Notes: generated from the sequence alone by a model not told the origin. DNA of 37,571 nt from CAZCFB01 sp964511535 (GCA_964511535.1 CAZEFW010000087.1:1-37571); one strand, 5' to 3'. Shown: positions 8,249 to 16,464, counted from the stretch's first letter. Translations and numbers: made by a program.

Positions 8249-9160
8249 ATGAACCCGGCAGCCATCGACACCATCCAGCTGAACTTCAACGCGGGGAGCC
8301 TGCTGGCGCTCAACGTCACCATCGCGCTGATGATGCTCGGCATGGCGCTGGACATCCGGGGGGCGGACTTCCGCCGGGTGCTCACCGCGCCCCGCGCCCC
8401 GGGCATCGGCCTGGCCGCGCAGTTCGTCATGCTGCCCGCGCTCACCTTCCTGCTCACCCTGGCCCTGCGCCCGCACCCGTCGCTGGCCCTGGGCATGATG
8501 CTGGTGGCCTCCTGCCCCGGCGGCAACCTGTCCAACGTCATGACCTACCTGGCAGGGGGCAACGCGGCCCTGTCGGTGAGCATGACCGCGGTGTCCACCG
8601 CGGCGGCGGTGGTGATGACCCCGCTGAACCTCTCGGTCTGGGGCAACCTGAACCCCGCCACCGCGTCCATCATGCAGCAGGTCCACCTCGATCCGCTGCT
8701 GGTGTTCCGCAACATCCTGTTGATCCTGGGGCTGCCCCTGGGGCTCGGAATGCTGCTGGCGCGACGCTTCCCGGGCCTGGCCGCGCGCATCCGTAAGCCG
8801 TTCAAGATCATCTCGGTGGCGGTGTTCATCGCCTTCGTCAGCGGGGCGCTGCTGGCCAACTGGTCCAACTTCATGCAGGCCATCGGCCTGGTGGTGTTCG
8901 CCGTGATGCTGCACAACGCCCTGGCCATCAGCCTCGGCTACGGGGCCGGGCGGCTGGCGCGGCTGGCGCCGCGGGACACCCGCGCCGTGGCCATCGAGGT
9001 GGGGCTGCAGAACTCGGCCCTCGGCCTGGTGCTGGTCTTCGACTTCTTCGGCGGCCTCGGGGGCATGGCCGTCATCACCGCCTGGTGGGGCGTGTGGCAC
9101 ATCATCTCGGGACTGGCGATCTCCACCTTCTGGTCGCGGCGTCCCCTGGAGCAACCATGA
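8249..9160 (+). CDS. Bile acid:sodium symporter (BASS/SBF) family transporter
   Basis: The 303-residue product has about nine or ten hydrophobic helices, the normal size for the family. Two family signatures are visible: ASCPGGNLSNVMTYLA (about residues 90-105) and EVGLQNSALGLVL (about residues 250-262), corresponding to the discontinuous helices that bind Na+ and substrate. Family members import bile acids, pantoate, pyruvate or other organic anions with Na+, so the substrate is not fixed by sequence. The gene lies 117 bp after the ThDP enzyme and its stop overlaps the next start as ATGA. It probably imports the compound that the operon metabolises. The ribosome-binding site is weak. Confidence 0.9.
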   Translation: MNPAAIDTIQLNFNAGSLLALNVTIALMMLGMALDIRGADFRRVLTAPRAPGIGLAAQFVMLPALTFLLTLALRPHPSLALGMMLVASCPGGNLSNVMTYLAGGNAALSVSMTAVSTAAAVVMTPLNLSVWGNLNPATASIMQQVHLDPLLVFRNILLILGLPLGLGMLLARRFPGLAARIRKPFKIISVAVFIAFVSGALLANWSNFMQAIGLVVFAVMLHNALAISLGYGAGRLARLAPRDTRAVAIEVGLQNSALGLVLVFDFFGGLGGMAVITAWWGVWHIISGLAISTFWSRRPLEQP

Positions 9161-10149
9161 CAGAGGCAACCAACGGACAGAGCAGCCTCGGCGACGAGCC
9201 GATCCTGGTGACCGGCGCCGACGGCTACATCGGCCGGGCCGTGGTCCAGGCCCTGGCCCAGCGCACCGGCGAGCGGGTGGTGGTGGCGGCGGACGTGCGC
9301 GAGGTGCCGCCGGAGCGGCAGCGGCCGGGGGTGACATACGCCACCTGCGACATCCGCGACCGCGAGGCCCTCGAGGCGCTGGTGCGCGAGCACGGAATCA
9401 AGGTGGCGGTCCACCTGGCCGCGGTGGTCAGCCCCGGGCCTGACGCCGACCGCGAGTTCCTGCACGCGGTGGAGGTGGGCGGCACCGAGAACCTGCTGGC
9501 GGCCTGCGTGGCCGCCGGCGCCCGGCAGGTGATCATCACCTCCAGCGGGGCGGCCTATGGCTACCACGCCGACAACAACGCCTGGCTCACCGAGGATGAC
9601 CCGATCCGCGGCAACCCGGAGTTCCCCTACTCGGATCACAAGCGCCAGGTGGAAGAGCTGCTGGCCCGCTACCGCGAGCAGCACCCGGAGCTCGGGCAGC
9701 TGATCTTCCGCCCCGGCACCATCCTCGGCGCCACCGCGCAGAACCAGATCACCGACCTGTTCGACAAGCCGTACGTCATCGGCCTGCTCGGGGTGGCAAG
9801 CCCCTTCGTGCTGATCTGGGACCAGGACGTGGTGCGCGCCATCCTGCGCGGCATCCGCACCGGCGCCACCGGCATCTTCAACCTGGCCGGCGACGGCGTG
9901 CTGACCATGAAGCAGATGGCCCGCATCATGGGCAAGCCGTACGTGCCGATCCCGGTGCCGCTGGTGGCCACCGGGCTGCGCCTGGGCAAGCGCTTCGGCC
10001 TGACCCAGTACGGCCCGGAGCAGCTCGGGTTTTTGCGGTACCGCCCGGTGCTGCACAACCGGCTGCTCAAGGAGGAGTTCGGCTTCACCCCGCGCAAGTC
10101 CACGCGCCAGGTGTTCAACTACTTCCTCGAGGCGCGGCAGCATGCCTAG
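9157..10149 (+). CDS. NAD-dependent epimerase/dehydratase (extended SDR)
   Basis: The 330-residue product starts at ATG 9157 (MTEATNGQ), overlapping the transporter stop as ATGA. A longer frame upstream lies inside the transporter gene and is ignored. The nucleotide site reads VTGADGYIGRA (GxxGxxG, residues about 17-27), with an acidic residue after beta-2 (AADVRE) that favours NAD. Catalytic residues are the Ser in ITSSGAAYG and the YxxxK motif YSDHK. The length and RPGTILG segment match extended SDRs such as nucleoside-sugar epimerases and 3-beta-hydroxysteroid-type dehydrogenases. In this operon a dehydrogenase acting on a hydroxy or oxo intermediate is more likely than a sugar epimerase; that is inference. 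Confidence 0.88.
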   Translation: MTEATNGQSSLGDEPILVTGADGYIGRAVVQALAQRTGERVVVAADVREVPPERQRPGVTYATCDIRDREALEALVREHGIKVAVHLAAVVSPGPDADREFLHAVEVGGTENLLAACVAAGARQVIITSSGAAYGYHADNNAWLTEDDPIRGNPEFPYSDHKRQVEELLARYREQHPELGQLIFRPGTILGATAQNQITDLFDKPYVIGLLGVASPFVLIWDQDVVRAILRGIRTGATGIFNLAGDGVLTMKQMARIMGKPYVPIPVPLVATGLRLGKRFGLTQYGPEQLGFLRYRPVLHNRLLKEEFGFTPRKSTRQVFNYFLEARQHA

Positions 10150-10902
10150 GCGATACGCGGGGAAGGTGGCGCTGATCACCGGCGCGGCGGGGGGGTTAGG
10201 CCGGGCCCTGTGCGCGCGCTACGCGGCCGAAGGGGCGCGGCTGGCGCTGCTCGACCTGGACGCTGCCGGGCTGGGGTCGCTGGCGGCGGAGCTGTCCGCC
10301 TCCGGCGCCGAGGCGCTGGCGCTGCCGGGGGACATCACCGACGAGGCGTACTGCAGCGATGCGGTGGCCCGGGCCGCGGCGCTCTTCGGCGGGGTGGACC
10401 TGCTGATCAACAACGCAGGGCTCACCGCGCGCAGCGCCTTCGGTGACACCGACGCGGGGGTGTTCCGCAAGGTGATGGAGGTCAACTACTTCGGCGCGCT
10501 GCACTGCACCCGGGCGGCCCTGCCCTGGCTGCTCGAGCGACGGGGACAGGTCATCGCCATCAGCTCGGTGGCCGGGGTGGCGCCGCTGTACGGGCGCACC
10601 GCCTACGCGGCGAGCAAGCACGCCATGGTGGGCCTGTTCTCCACCCTGCGCGCCGAGATGCTGGAGCACGGCGTGAGCGTCACCGTGGCCTGCCCGGGGT
10701 TCATCGACACCGGCTTTTCAGCCAACGCCCTGGACGGCGACGGCAGCGTCACCGCGCACCCGCAGTCGAAGGTGGGCGGCACGGCCAGCGCCGAGCAGGT
10801 GGCCGAGCAGATCTACCGCGCCGCGCGGCGAGACCAGGCGCTGCTGGTGCTCTCGGCCGCGGGGCAGGTCAGCCGGCTGCTCGGCGCCCTGGCGCCGGGG
10901 CT
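10142..10902 (+). CDS. Short-chain dehydrogenase/reductase, 3' end lost in assembly gap
   Basis: This is a classical SDR of which about 253 residues are readable before the N run. ITGAAGGLGRA (residues about 13-23) is the Gly-rich cofactor motif. INNAG, the catalytic Ser in ISSVAG and the YxxxK motif YAASK all follow in order, and PGFIDTGF is the usual post-catalytic segment. The start at ATG 10142 overlaps the preceding gene by 8 bp, so it is in the TetR operon. Some 15-30 residues and the stop are probably missing. Two SDRs side by side suggest consecutive or alternative oxidoreductions on the same carbon skeleton. Confidence 0.88.
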
Positions 10903-11002
10903 NNNNNNNNNNNNNNNNNNNNNNNNNNNNNNNNNNNNNNNNNNNNNNNNNNNNNNNNNNNNNNNNNNNNNNNNNNNNNNNNNNNNNNNNNNNNNNNNNN
11001 NN
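10903..11002. other. Assembly gap of 100 N
   Basis: Exactly 100 undetermined bases, the conventional placeholder for a scaffold join of unknown length. It truncates the SDR on the left and the minus-strand GYF_2 gene on the right, so adjacency of the TetR operon and the xsc region rests only on scaffolding. Confidence 0.99.
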
Positions 11003-11511
11003 CCCGCGATCCAGGTGGCGCCGAACACGATGGCGCCGGGCACGATGAACGACCTGCTGCGCAGGCGCTTGGGCTGCGGGCCGGTGTCCTCCTTGATCAC
11101 CACGCGCCGGGGCTTGGCCTCGTCCGAGGGCGGCGGCGGCGGCGCCATGTCGGCGAACTCCGGCAGGGCGCGCATGGGCAGCCAGCCGGCCATGCCCTTG
11201 CGCCACACCTTGCTGCCTGGATCGAGCCTGCCGTCCAGGACCAGCTGGCGGATGCCGGCCGTGGTCACCGGGCCCAGCTTGGCGCCGTCCTTGATGTAGA
11301 ACCACAGCGCATCCGGCTCCGGGGCCGGCGCCGAGGCGCCCTCTGCAGGCGGCGCGGGCGTGCCGAGGGACGGGTCGTCCGGCGTGGCGCTGTGGCTGTC
11401 GGTCTTGCCCGGCGCGGGCTGCGCCAGGGCTGGACCGGCCGCCAGGAGCAGCCCGACAAAGAGAGCCACCGGGGCGATGGCCATGTGTCTGCGGAGGCGT
11501 GCGAGGTACAT
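11003..11511 (-). CDS. Secreted/membrane protein with GYF_2 domain, 3' end lost in gap
   Basis: About 169 residues are readable. The start at ATG 11511 has AGGAGA 9 nt upstream; longer in-frame extensions lack a start context. The N-terminus is a signal peptide (MAIAPVALFVGLLLAAGPALAQ), followed by a Pro/Ala/Asp linker. A GYF_2 (DUF4339) domain follows: LWFYIKDGAKLGPVTTAG through KGMAGWLPMRALPEF, about residues 68-117, with the characteristic W-Y-G-P...W-P pattern. A hydrophobic stretch begins just before the gap (FIVPGAIVFGATWIA). GYF_2 domains are probable protein-interaction modules in bacterial membrane proteins. The gene is divergent from xsc with a 149-bp shared upstream region. No link to sulfonate metabolism is evident. 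Confidence 0.8.
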
Positions 11512-11627
11512 GGGACCGTATCTCCTGTGTGGATTGACCAGCATAGTACCGCATTTTTGCATCCGACCATAAACCTGCCGTGTGACGCGGCGCACAGCGT
11601 CGCGGCCTTCGGCGCCGCGCGCCGAAT

Positions 11628-11641
11628 TGCAGTGATCTGCA
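11628..11641. promoter_or_regulatory. Small palindrome upstream of xsc, possible operator
   Basis: TGCAG-TGAT-CTGCA is a perfect 5+4+5 inverted repeat that ends 19 bp before the xsc start and just before its AAGGAG (11647-11652). It is followed by a CTTGCAAG palindrome. It could be a regulator site or a leader hairpin; no -10/-35 pair was convincing nearby. Confidence 0.35.
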
Positions 11642-11660
11642 CTTGCAAGGAGCCTTTGAC

Positions 11661-13376
11661 ATGACCCGAATGACACCATCCGAGGCCCTGGTTGAGACCC
11701 TGGTCGCCGAGGGCGTGACCCTGGCGTTTGGCATCGTGGGCAGCGCCTACATGGACGCCCTCGACCTGTTCCCCGCTGCCGGGATTCGATTCGTCTCGGT
11801 GGCCCATGAACAGGCCGCGGCCCACGCCGCAGACGGCCTGGCCCGGGTCACAGGCAAGCCGCAGATCTGCATCGCCCAGAACGGGCCCGGCGCCGCAAAC
11901 TTCGTCTCGGCGGTGACCGCCGCCTACTGGGCGCACTCGCCGGTGGTGGCCATCACCCCGGAGACCGGCTCCCTCGGCATCGGCACCGGGGGCTTCCAGG
12001 AGCTGGACCAGATGCCCTGGTTTCAGGCCTGCACCAGGTACCAGGTGAGGGTCAACCGCCCCGAGCGCATGGCCGAGCTGGCGCGGCGGGCGTTCTTCAT
12101 GGCCAAGGCCGAGATGGGGCCGACCCAGCTGAACATCCCGCGGGACTACTTCTACGGCGAGGCGGATTACGAGGTCTACCCGTCGGAGGATGTGACCCGG
12201 GGCGCGGGCGACGCTGCCACCGTGGCCCGCGCCGCCGAGCTGCTGGCCGGGGCCAAATACCCGGTGATCCTGTCGGGCGGCGGCGTGTCCCAGGCCGGCG
12301 CCATGGATCAGGTGATCTCCCTGGCCGAGCGCCTCACCGCGCCGGTGGTCAACACCTACCTGCACAACGACAGCTTCCCCAAGGGGCACCCGCTGGCCGT
12401 GGGCCCCATCGGCTACTGCGGCTCCAAGGCGGCCATGCGCACCATCAGCCGGGCCGACGTGGTGCTGGCGCTCGGGACGCGGCTCGGCCCCTTCGGCACC
12501 CTGCCCCAGTACGACATGAGCTACTGGCCCGAGCAGGCCACCATCATCCAGGTGGACGCGGACCACGCCCAGCTCGGCCTGACGCGTCGCGTGGACCTGC
12601 CCCTGTGCGCCGACGCCAGGCTGTTCGCCGCCGCGCTGCTCGAGCGGCTCGGGCCCGGCGGCGGCGAGATGGCCCCGGAGCGGCTGGCGGAGCTGGCCAG
12701 CGAGCGGGAGACCTGGCAGGCGGAGCTGGACCGCTGGGCGGCGGGGCCGTCGGCGCGCATGCACCCGCGGCGCTTTTTGCAGGAGCTGGCGGCGGCCGTG
12801 CCGGACGACGCCGTGGTCACCACCGACGTGGGCAACACCTGCTCCATGTGCAACAGCTACTTCGGCGGCACCGGGGGCAGGCAGTTCCTCGGGCCCATGA
12901 GCTGGGGCAACTGCGGCATCGCCTACGGCGTGGCCATGGGCGCCCGGCTCGGCTCGGGCGACCGGCCGGTGTTCGCGCTGCAGGGCGATGGCGCCTACGG
13001 CATCAGCGGCCTGTCGGAGGTGATGACCGCCGTGCGCGAGGAGATCCCGGTCATCGCCGTGGTGTTCAACAACGACCAGTGGGGCGCCGAGAAGAAGAAC
13101 CAGATCGACTACTACGAGGACCGCTACGTGGGCACCAACCTGGCGAACCCCGACTTCGCGCAGCTGGCCAGGGACATGGGCGCCGAGGGCTACCGCGTGG
13201 ACGCCCCCGACCAGGTGGGCGACGCCGTGCAGGCGGCCCTGCGCAGCGGCAAGCCGGCGGTCATCGACGCCGTCATCGACGGCGCGGCCGAGGTCCTGGC
13301 CGAACCCTTCCGCCGCGACGCCCTGAAGATGCCCGTCCGCTTCCTCGACAAATACAAGCACCTCGCCGCCAAATAA
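11661..13376 (+). CDS. xsc: Sulfoacetaldehyde acetyltransferase
   Basis: The 571-residue ThDP enzyme converts sulfoacetaldehyde plus phosphate to acetyl phosphate plus sulfite, the desulfonation step of taurine, isethionate and other C2-sulfonate catabolism in the cytoplasm. The N-terminus (MTRMTPSEALVETLVAEGVT), FGIVGSAYMDALD, GPTQLNIPRDYFYGE, NTYLHNDSFP, LGTRLGPFGTLPQ and FNNDQWGAEKKNQ are, from memory, close to known Xsc proteins and distinguish it from acetolactate synthase. The activating Glu lies in VAHEQAAAHAADG, and GDGAYGIS...NND gives the ThDP/Mg site intact. The end (PFRRDALKMPVRFLDKYKHL) is also Xsc-like. The start has AAGGAG 8 nt upstream. The usual partner pta (phosphate acetyltransferase) and taurine genes are not in this window. 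It is not close to the ThDP enzyme at 6383, which lacks these motifs. Confidence 0.88.
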   Translation: MTRMTPSEALVETLVAEGVTLAFGIVGSAYMDALDLFPAAGIRFVSVAHEQAAAHAADGLARVTGKPQICIAQNGPGAANFVSAVTAAYWAHSPVVAITPETGSLGIGTGGFQELDQMPWFQACTRYQVRVNRPERMAELARRAFFMAKAEMGPTQLNIPRDYFYGEADYEVYPSEDVTRGAGDAATVARAAELLAGAKYPVILSGGGVSQAGAMDQVISLAERLTAPVVNTYLHNDSFPKGHPLAVGPIGYCGSKAAMRTISRADVVLALGTRLGPFGTLPQYDMSYWPEQATIIQVDADHAQLGLTRRVDLPLCADARLFAAALLERLGPGGGEMAPERLAELASERETWQAELDRWAAGPSARMHPRRFLQELAAAVPDDAVVTTDVGNTCSMCNSYFGGTGGRQFLGPMSWGNCGIAYGVAMGARLGSGDRPVFALQGDGAYGISGLSEVMTAVREEIPVIAVVFNNDQWGAEKKNQIDYYEDRYVGTNLANPDFAQLARDMGAEGYRVDAPDQVGDAVQAALRSGKPAVIDAVIDGAAEVLAEPFRRDALKMPVRFLDKYKHLAAK

Positions 13377-13419
13377 AATGTCAAGTAGGGGGGTCAGACC
13401 CCTACACTTGACATTTTAT
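13375..13419. repeat. Palindromic repeat, copy 1 (possible terminator of xsc)
   Basis: AAAATGTCAAGTAGGGG pairs with the right arm CCCCTACACTTGACATTTT around a short GGTCAGA centre, with a 2-nt bulge. It begins inside the xsc stop codon, so it can act as a strong 3' hairpin with T-rich flank. GGGGTCAGACCCC-cored palindromes are common dispersed intergenic repeats of REP type; membership of that class is inference. Confidence 0.75.
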
Positions 13420-13434
13420 CGATGCGCCCCCCAC

Positions 13435-13479
13435 AAAGTGTCAAGTAGGGGGGTCAGACCCCTACACTTGACATTTTAT
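13435..13479. repeat. Palindromic repeat, copy 2, exactly 60 bp after copy 1
   Basis: This copy is identical to copy 1 through TCAAGTAGGGG...CTTGACATTTTAT; the left flank differs by one base (AAAGTG for AAAATG). The 15-bp spacer between the copies is GC-rich. Two direct copies of a palindrome at fixed spacing look like a paired REP element. Confidence 0.75.
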
Positions 13480-13588
13480 TGAGGGAGCATCGGCGTTCGT
13501 TGTCATCGGCAACGTGGCTTGTGCAACATGTCGCGCTTCGGCGCCCCGCCGGGGTTGCTTTCTTCAATGATTCTCGATGCAACATCCA

Positions 13589-13603
13589 TGGTCCGGTCCT
13601 TGC
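13589..13603 (+). promoter_or_regulatory. Possible sigma-54 (RpoN) promoter of the DUF6209-like lipoprotein
   Basis: TGGTCC (-24 side) and TTGC (-12 side, followed by T) have the obligatory 10 bp between the GG and GC pairs. The -12 element is perfect; the -24 element has two mismatches to TGGCAC. The predicted start near 13615 leaves a leader of about 22 nt to ATG 13637, which includes GGAG. Confidence 0.4.
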
Positions 13604-13636
13604 TTTCCGCCCTTGGCGAACCTTGGAGATGAGATC

Positions 13637-15178
13637 ATGAAGACCATATATATATCCGTTGGGTGCATCGTGCTGATGATCGGCTGTGGCGGCGTCGAGC
13701 CGCCCGCGCCAGAAGCAGTGGCCAGCCGCGCGCCAGCCGTGGGCAAGGCGGACGGCGCGGACCGCGCGGACATGGCCTGCACCATCATGCTGCGCAGCGC
13801 CGGCCGCAAGATGGGCGACAAGGGCTGGCAGACCCGGTGCGACGCTGCCGGCGCCTGCACCTATGTCTGGGAGGGCATCGTCGAGGTGGCCGACAGCGCC
13901 AGCGGCACGGTCCACGCGCTGTACCGCCCGGGCGGCGGCGGCACCTGGTACCGGGTGGACGCCGCGCTCACCACCGGCGCCCTGCCCGGCTTCAAGCGCT
14001 ACAAGTTCACCATGCACCAGCACCTATTCGGCCCTGGCCCCAACGGCGAGGACCCCTCGGGCAAGCAGGTGGAGCTGATCCCGTACCTCGCGCCCGAGGG
14101 CGGGGGCAGGCTGTTCGACCACAACCGCCTGGCCGATCCGCTGGCCAGCTACAAGCTGACCCAGAAGACTGGCTACGGGATCCAGTACGACGGCGTGACC
14201 TGCAAGTCGGTCTTCGGCCGCCTCACCTTCTCGAAAGACTGGAGCGAACACCAGTCCGCGCCCCTGCGCCAGGGCGGCTACATGGTGATCAACTACAGCC
14301 TCGACCGGCTGACCAAGTGCCGCGGCACGCACAACGGCCACCCGGCCTGGGACGTCGTGGCCAACGTCAAGTTCAGCCCGGGGGGGCAGCTGGTCACCGG
14401 CAGCGTGCGCCAGCTGGCCGCGCCCACCGGCGTGCCCACCAACAACGCGTCGAGCAAGGACCTGACAATCAAGATCCCCAAGGGCGCCACCTCGGCGGCC
14501 ATCTGGTTTCGCAACCACTCCGGGGCGGGCAGCTCGTGCCAGACCTGGGACTCCAACTTCAACAAGAACTACCGCTACGACATCTGGCCAGCGGCGGACC
14601 ACCCGCGATGCGCAGGGGTGCAGCGCTGGAAGACCCAGCACAGCGACATGCCCTACCGCGCCGACGAGCACTGCCTGAGCTACGACGTGGACAGCCACCA
14701 CACCGCGAGCTATTGCGAGCTGTATGTCAGCGGCGTGGGCCAGGGCTACATGGCCCACTACGGCATCCCCCAGGGCTGGTACGAGGCGTACGTCAAGGTG
14801 GGCAGCCAGTACGGCACCCTGCTGGGCGTGGGCATGTGGACCCGGTACTACCAGGCGACCACGGGCAAGACCGGCGAGCGCATCACCATGGGCCGCAAGC
14901 ACTCGGGCTCCACCTGGCAGACCGGGTTCATCCACGTCAAGACCGCCCACTACTCGGGCAGCTACAGCTACCAGGTCAAGGCCATGGCGTTCTTCGTCGA
15001 CGTGCGCCGACCGTCGGGCAAGGTGGTGCGCCTGTGGCAGAGCCGCAGAGGCAGCAACTACACCACGGCCGACGCCTTCTCCCTGCCCACCTCCACCAAG
15101 AGCATCCCGTACGGCAACATCAAGTACGCCAACCCCGGCTCGGGGATCTTCGACCAGAAGCGCACCTGCGGCGGGTAG
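13637..15178 (+). CDS. Lipoprotein with DUF6209-like beta-sandwich region
   Basis: The 513-residue product starts at ATG 13637 with GGAG at 13625-13628. The lipobox is LMIGC (Cys17), so it is exported and lipid-anchored, then an Ala/Pro linker with GKADGADRAD. Two segments look like the DUF6209 family as I remember it: VINYSLDRLTKCRGTHNGHP (about residues 218-237), and AAIWFRNHSGAGSSCQTWDS with the following NKNYRYDIW (about 287-315). The Cys-x-x-WDS and NYRYD motifs are the most diagnostic. The remainder is Tyr/Ser/Gly-rich, Cys-containing and beta-predicted. Function is unknown; such proteins are secreted or surface-displayed. A possible sigma-54 promoter lies just upstream. Confidence 0.75.
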   Translation: MKTIYISVGCIVLMIGCGGVEPPAPEAVASRAPAVGKADGADRADMACTIMLRSAGRKMGDKGWQTRCDAAGACTYVWEGIVEVADSASGTVHALYRPGGGGTWYRVDAALTTGALPGFKRYKFTMHQHLFGPGPNGEDPSGKQVELIPYLAPEGGGRLFDHNRLADPLASYKLTQKTGYGIQYDGVTCKSVFGRLTFSKDWSEHQSAPLRQGGYMVINYSLDRLTKCRGTHNGHPAWDVVANVKFSPGGQLVTGSVRQLAAPTGVPTNNASSKDLTIKIPKGATSAAIWFRNHSGAGSSCQTWDSNFNKNYRYDIWPAADHPRCAGVQRWKTQHSDMPYRADEHCLSYDVDSHHTASYCELYVSGVGQGYMAHYGIPQGWYEAYVKVGSQYGTLLGVGMWTRYYQATTGKTGERITMGRKHSGSTWQTGFIHVKTAHYSGSYSYQVKAMAFFVDVRRPSGKVVRLWQSRRGSNYTTADAFSLPTSTKSIPYGNIKYANPGSGIFDQKRTCGG

Positions 15179-15185
15179 GCGCGCC

Positions 15186-15917
15186 TCAAACCCCTGACGC
15201 CAGGACCGCGATGATCGTGCCGTGGGCCGCGGCGGCCGCAACCAGGCCCAGCCGCTGGCGCAGCAGCCCACACAGGATCCCCTCGGCCAGGGTGAAGATG
15301 AGCAACGGGGCGCCGAGCCCGGTGACCGCGCTGGCCAGGAACACATGCCCCAGGGCGAAGGCGAGCCCGGAGCCGAGGGCTGCGTGCAGCGGCGCCATCT
15401 GCCCCTCCAGCAGCCCCTGCAGGTATCCCCGAAACAGCAGCTCCTCGTACAGGTTTCCGGCGTAAGCCAGCAACAGCACGCCCGCCAGGGTGAGCGGCCC
15501 GTGCAGGGCGCCCAGGGGCTGGGCCATCAGGGGGCGCGTCACCACCAGGGCCGCCAACGCCAGCGCGGCGCCGGCCCCGACGCCCCAGGCCACGGCCCTC
15601 CCCCGGGGCGCCAGCTCCCAGCGCACAACCGCCCGCAGCGTCGGCTCCATGGCCTGCATCAGGGCCACCAGCCCCAGCGAGCCCAGGGCCAGCGCCACCA
15701 GCACCCCGGGCCGCGGCACGAAGGCAACCTCAAACCTCCCGGGGCTGCCGAGGCTCCACAGCCCTGCCGGGGTCATGCTGTCGCGCACCACGATGAACAG
15801 GGTGATCCAGAGCAGCAGCCGCGCCCATGAGGCGCGCCGGGGGCACAGCGCCAGGGCCACGCCGATGAGCGCAGCCGCCGGCGCCACCCGCAGGGCGTGG
15901 TCGAGCAGAAGCTCCAT
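15186..15917 (-). CDS. CPBP-family intramembrane glutamic endopeptidase
   Basis: The 243-residue product has six to eight hydrophobic segments. All CPBP/Rce1 (CAAX-protease-like, ABI) motifs are present in order: EELLFRGYLQG (EExxxR, about residues 158-168), FALGHVF (FxxxH, about 190-196) and AAHGTIIA (the final His motif, about 230-237). The Glu pair and the two His residues form the intramembrane active site. In bacteria such proteases process membrane or secreted peptides or give bacteriocin self-immunity. The gene is convergent with the DUF6209-like lipoprotein (8 bp between stops) and divergent from the leader-like Tat protein at 16000, a possible substrate by proximity only. Confidence 0.88.
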   Translation of the reverse strand: MELLLDHALRVAPAAALIGVALALCPRRASWARLLLWITLFIVVRDSMTPAGLWSLGSPGRFEVAFVPRPGVLVALALGSLGLVALMQAMEPTLRAVVRWELAPRGRAVAWGVGAGAALALAALVVTRPLMAQPLGALHGPLTLAGVLLLAYAGNLYEELLFRGYLQGLLEGQMAPLHAALGSGLAFALGHVFLASAVTGLGAPLLIFTLAEGILCGLLRQRLGLVAAAAAHGTIIAVLASGV

Positions 15918-15999
15918 CAGCCCAGGTTAGCACCCGCGCGCGGGGGCGCAGGGCGATGGGGTATCATCGTTCGGTACCAACAACCTGCGGGAGAGAGCG

Positions 16000-16464
16000 A
16001 TGAGCGAACAGGACGGGCCGAGGATCATCGTCGGGCTGGAGCGGGTGCTCTACCTGGCGGCCACCGAGCCAGAGTTCAGGGAGGCGCTCGAGCAGGACGC
16101 CGAGGAGGCCATCGCCCGGCGCGGCCTGGCGCTGGGCGACTCCGAGCTGGCCATGCTGCGCGCCGTGCCGCCCGACCAGCTGCGGGCCAACATCCGGGGG
16201 CTCGACATATCGGACGACAACCTGCAGCGCCGCACCTTCCTGCGGGCCGTGGCCGCCAGCGCCGCGACCGTGACCTCGGTGGCCGCGCTGACCGGCTGCG
16301 ACGACGAGGACAAGCAGCCCAGGGTAGATACCGGCATACGCGCCGACGGCGGCCCCGACCTCGCCGCCAGCATGGGCATCAAGCCCGACATGCCGGGGGC
16401 GGACCAGAAGGTCAAGGTGCCGGATCACGGCCCGGCCCCCACCGGGATCCGCCCGGGGGGCTGA
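16000..16464 (+). CDS. Leader-like protein with internal Tat/lipoprotein signal and GIRP-type repeats
   Basis: The 154-residue product has a GGGAGAG Shine-Dalgarno directly upstream. Residues 9-65 (IVGLERVLYLAATEPEFREA, then LALGDSELAMLRAVPPD) resemble leader regions of nitrile-hydratase-like / Os1348-type NHLP precursor peptides, with the familiar 'DPEFR..L...LTxxEL..L' rhythm. Residues 77-100 form a twin-arginine signal with lipobox (QRRTFLRAVA...ALTGC, Cys100), oddly placed far from the N-terminus. The 54-residue tail is Asp/Gly/Pro-rich with three related motifs: TGIRADGG, MGIKPDMP and TGIRPGG. It could be a modified-peptide precursor or a Tat-exported lipoprotein needing the N-terminal domain for chaperoning. 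No radical SAM or other maturase is adjacent. A -10-like TATCAT lies at 15962-15967. Confidence 0.75.
   Translation: MSEQDGPRIIVGLERVLYLAATEPEFREALEQDAEEAIARRGLALGDSELAMLRAVPPDQLRANIRGLDISDDNLQRRTFLRAVAASAATVTSVAALTGCDDEDKQPRVDTGIRADGGPDLAASMGIKPDMPGADQKVKVPDHGPAPTGIRPGG

Noticed and set aside
8249..13376. BASS transporter plus xsc as a taurine-conjugated bile acid pathway
   Set aside because: The BASS family is not specific for bile acids, the two parts are separated by a gap of unknown size and an opposite-strand gene, and no bile salt hydrolase is present.
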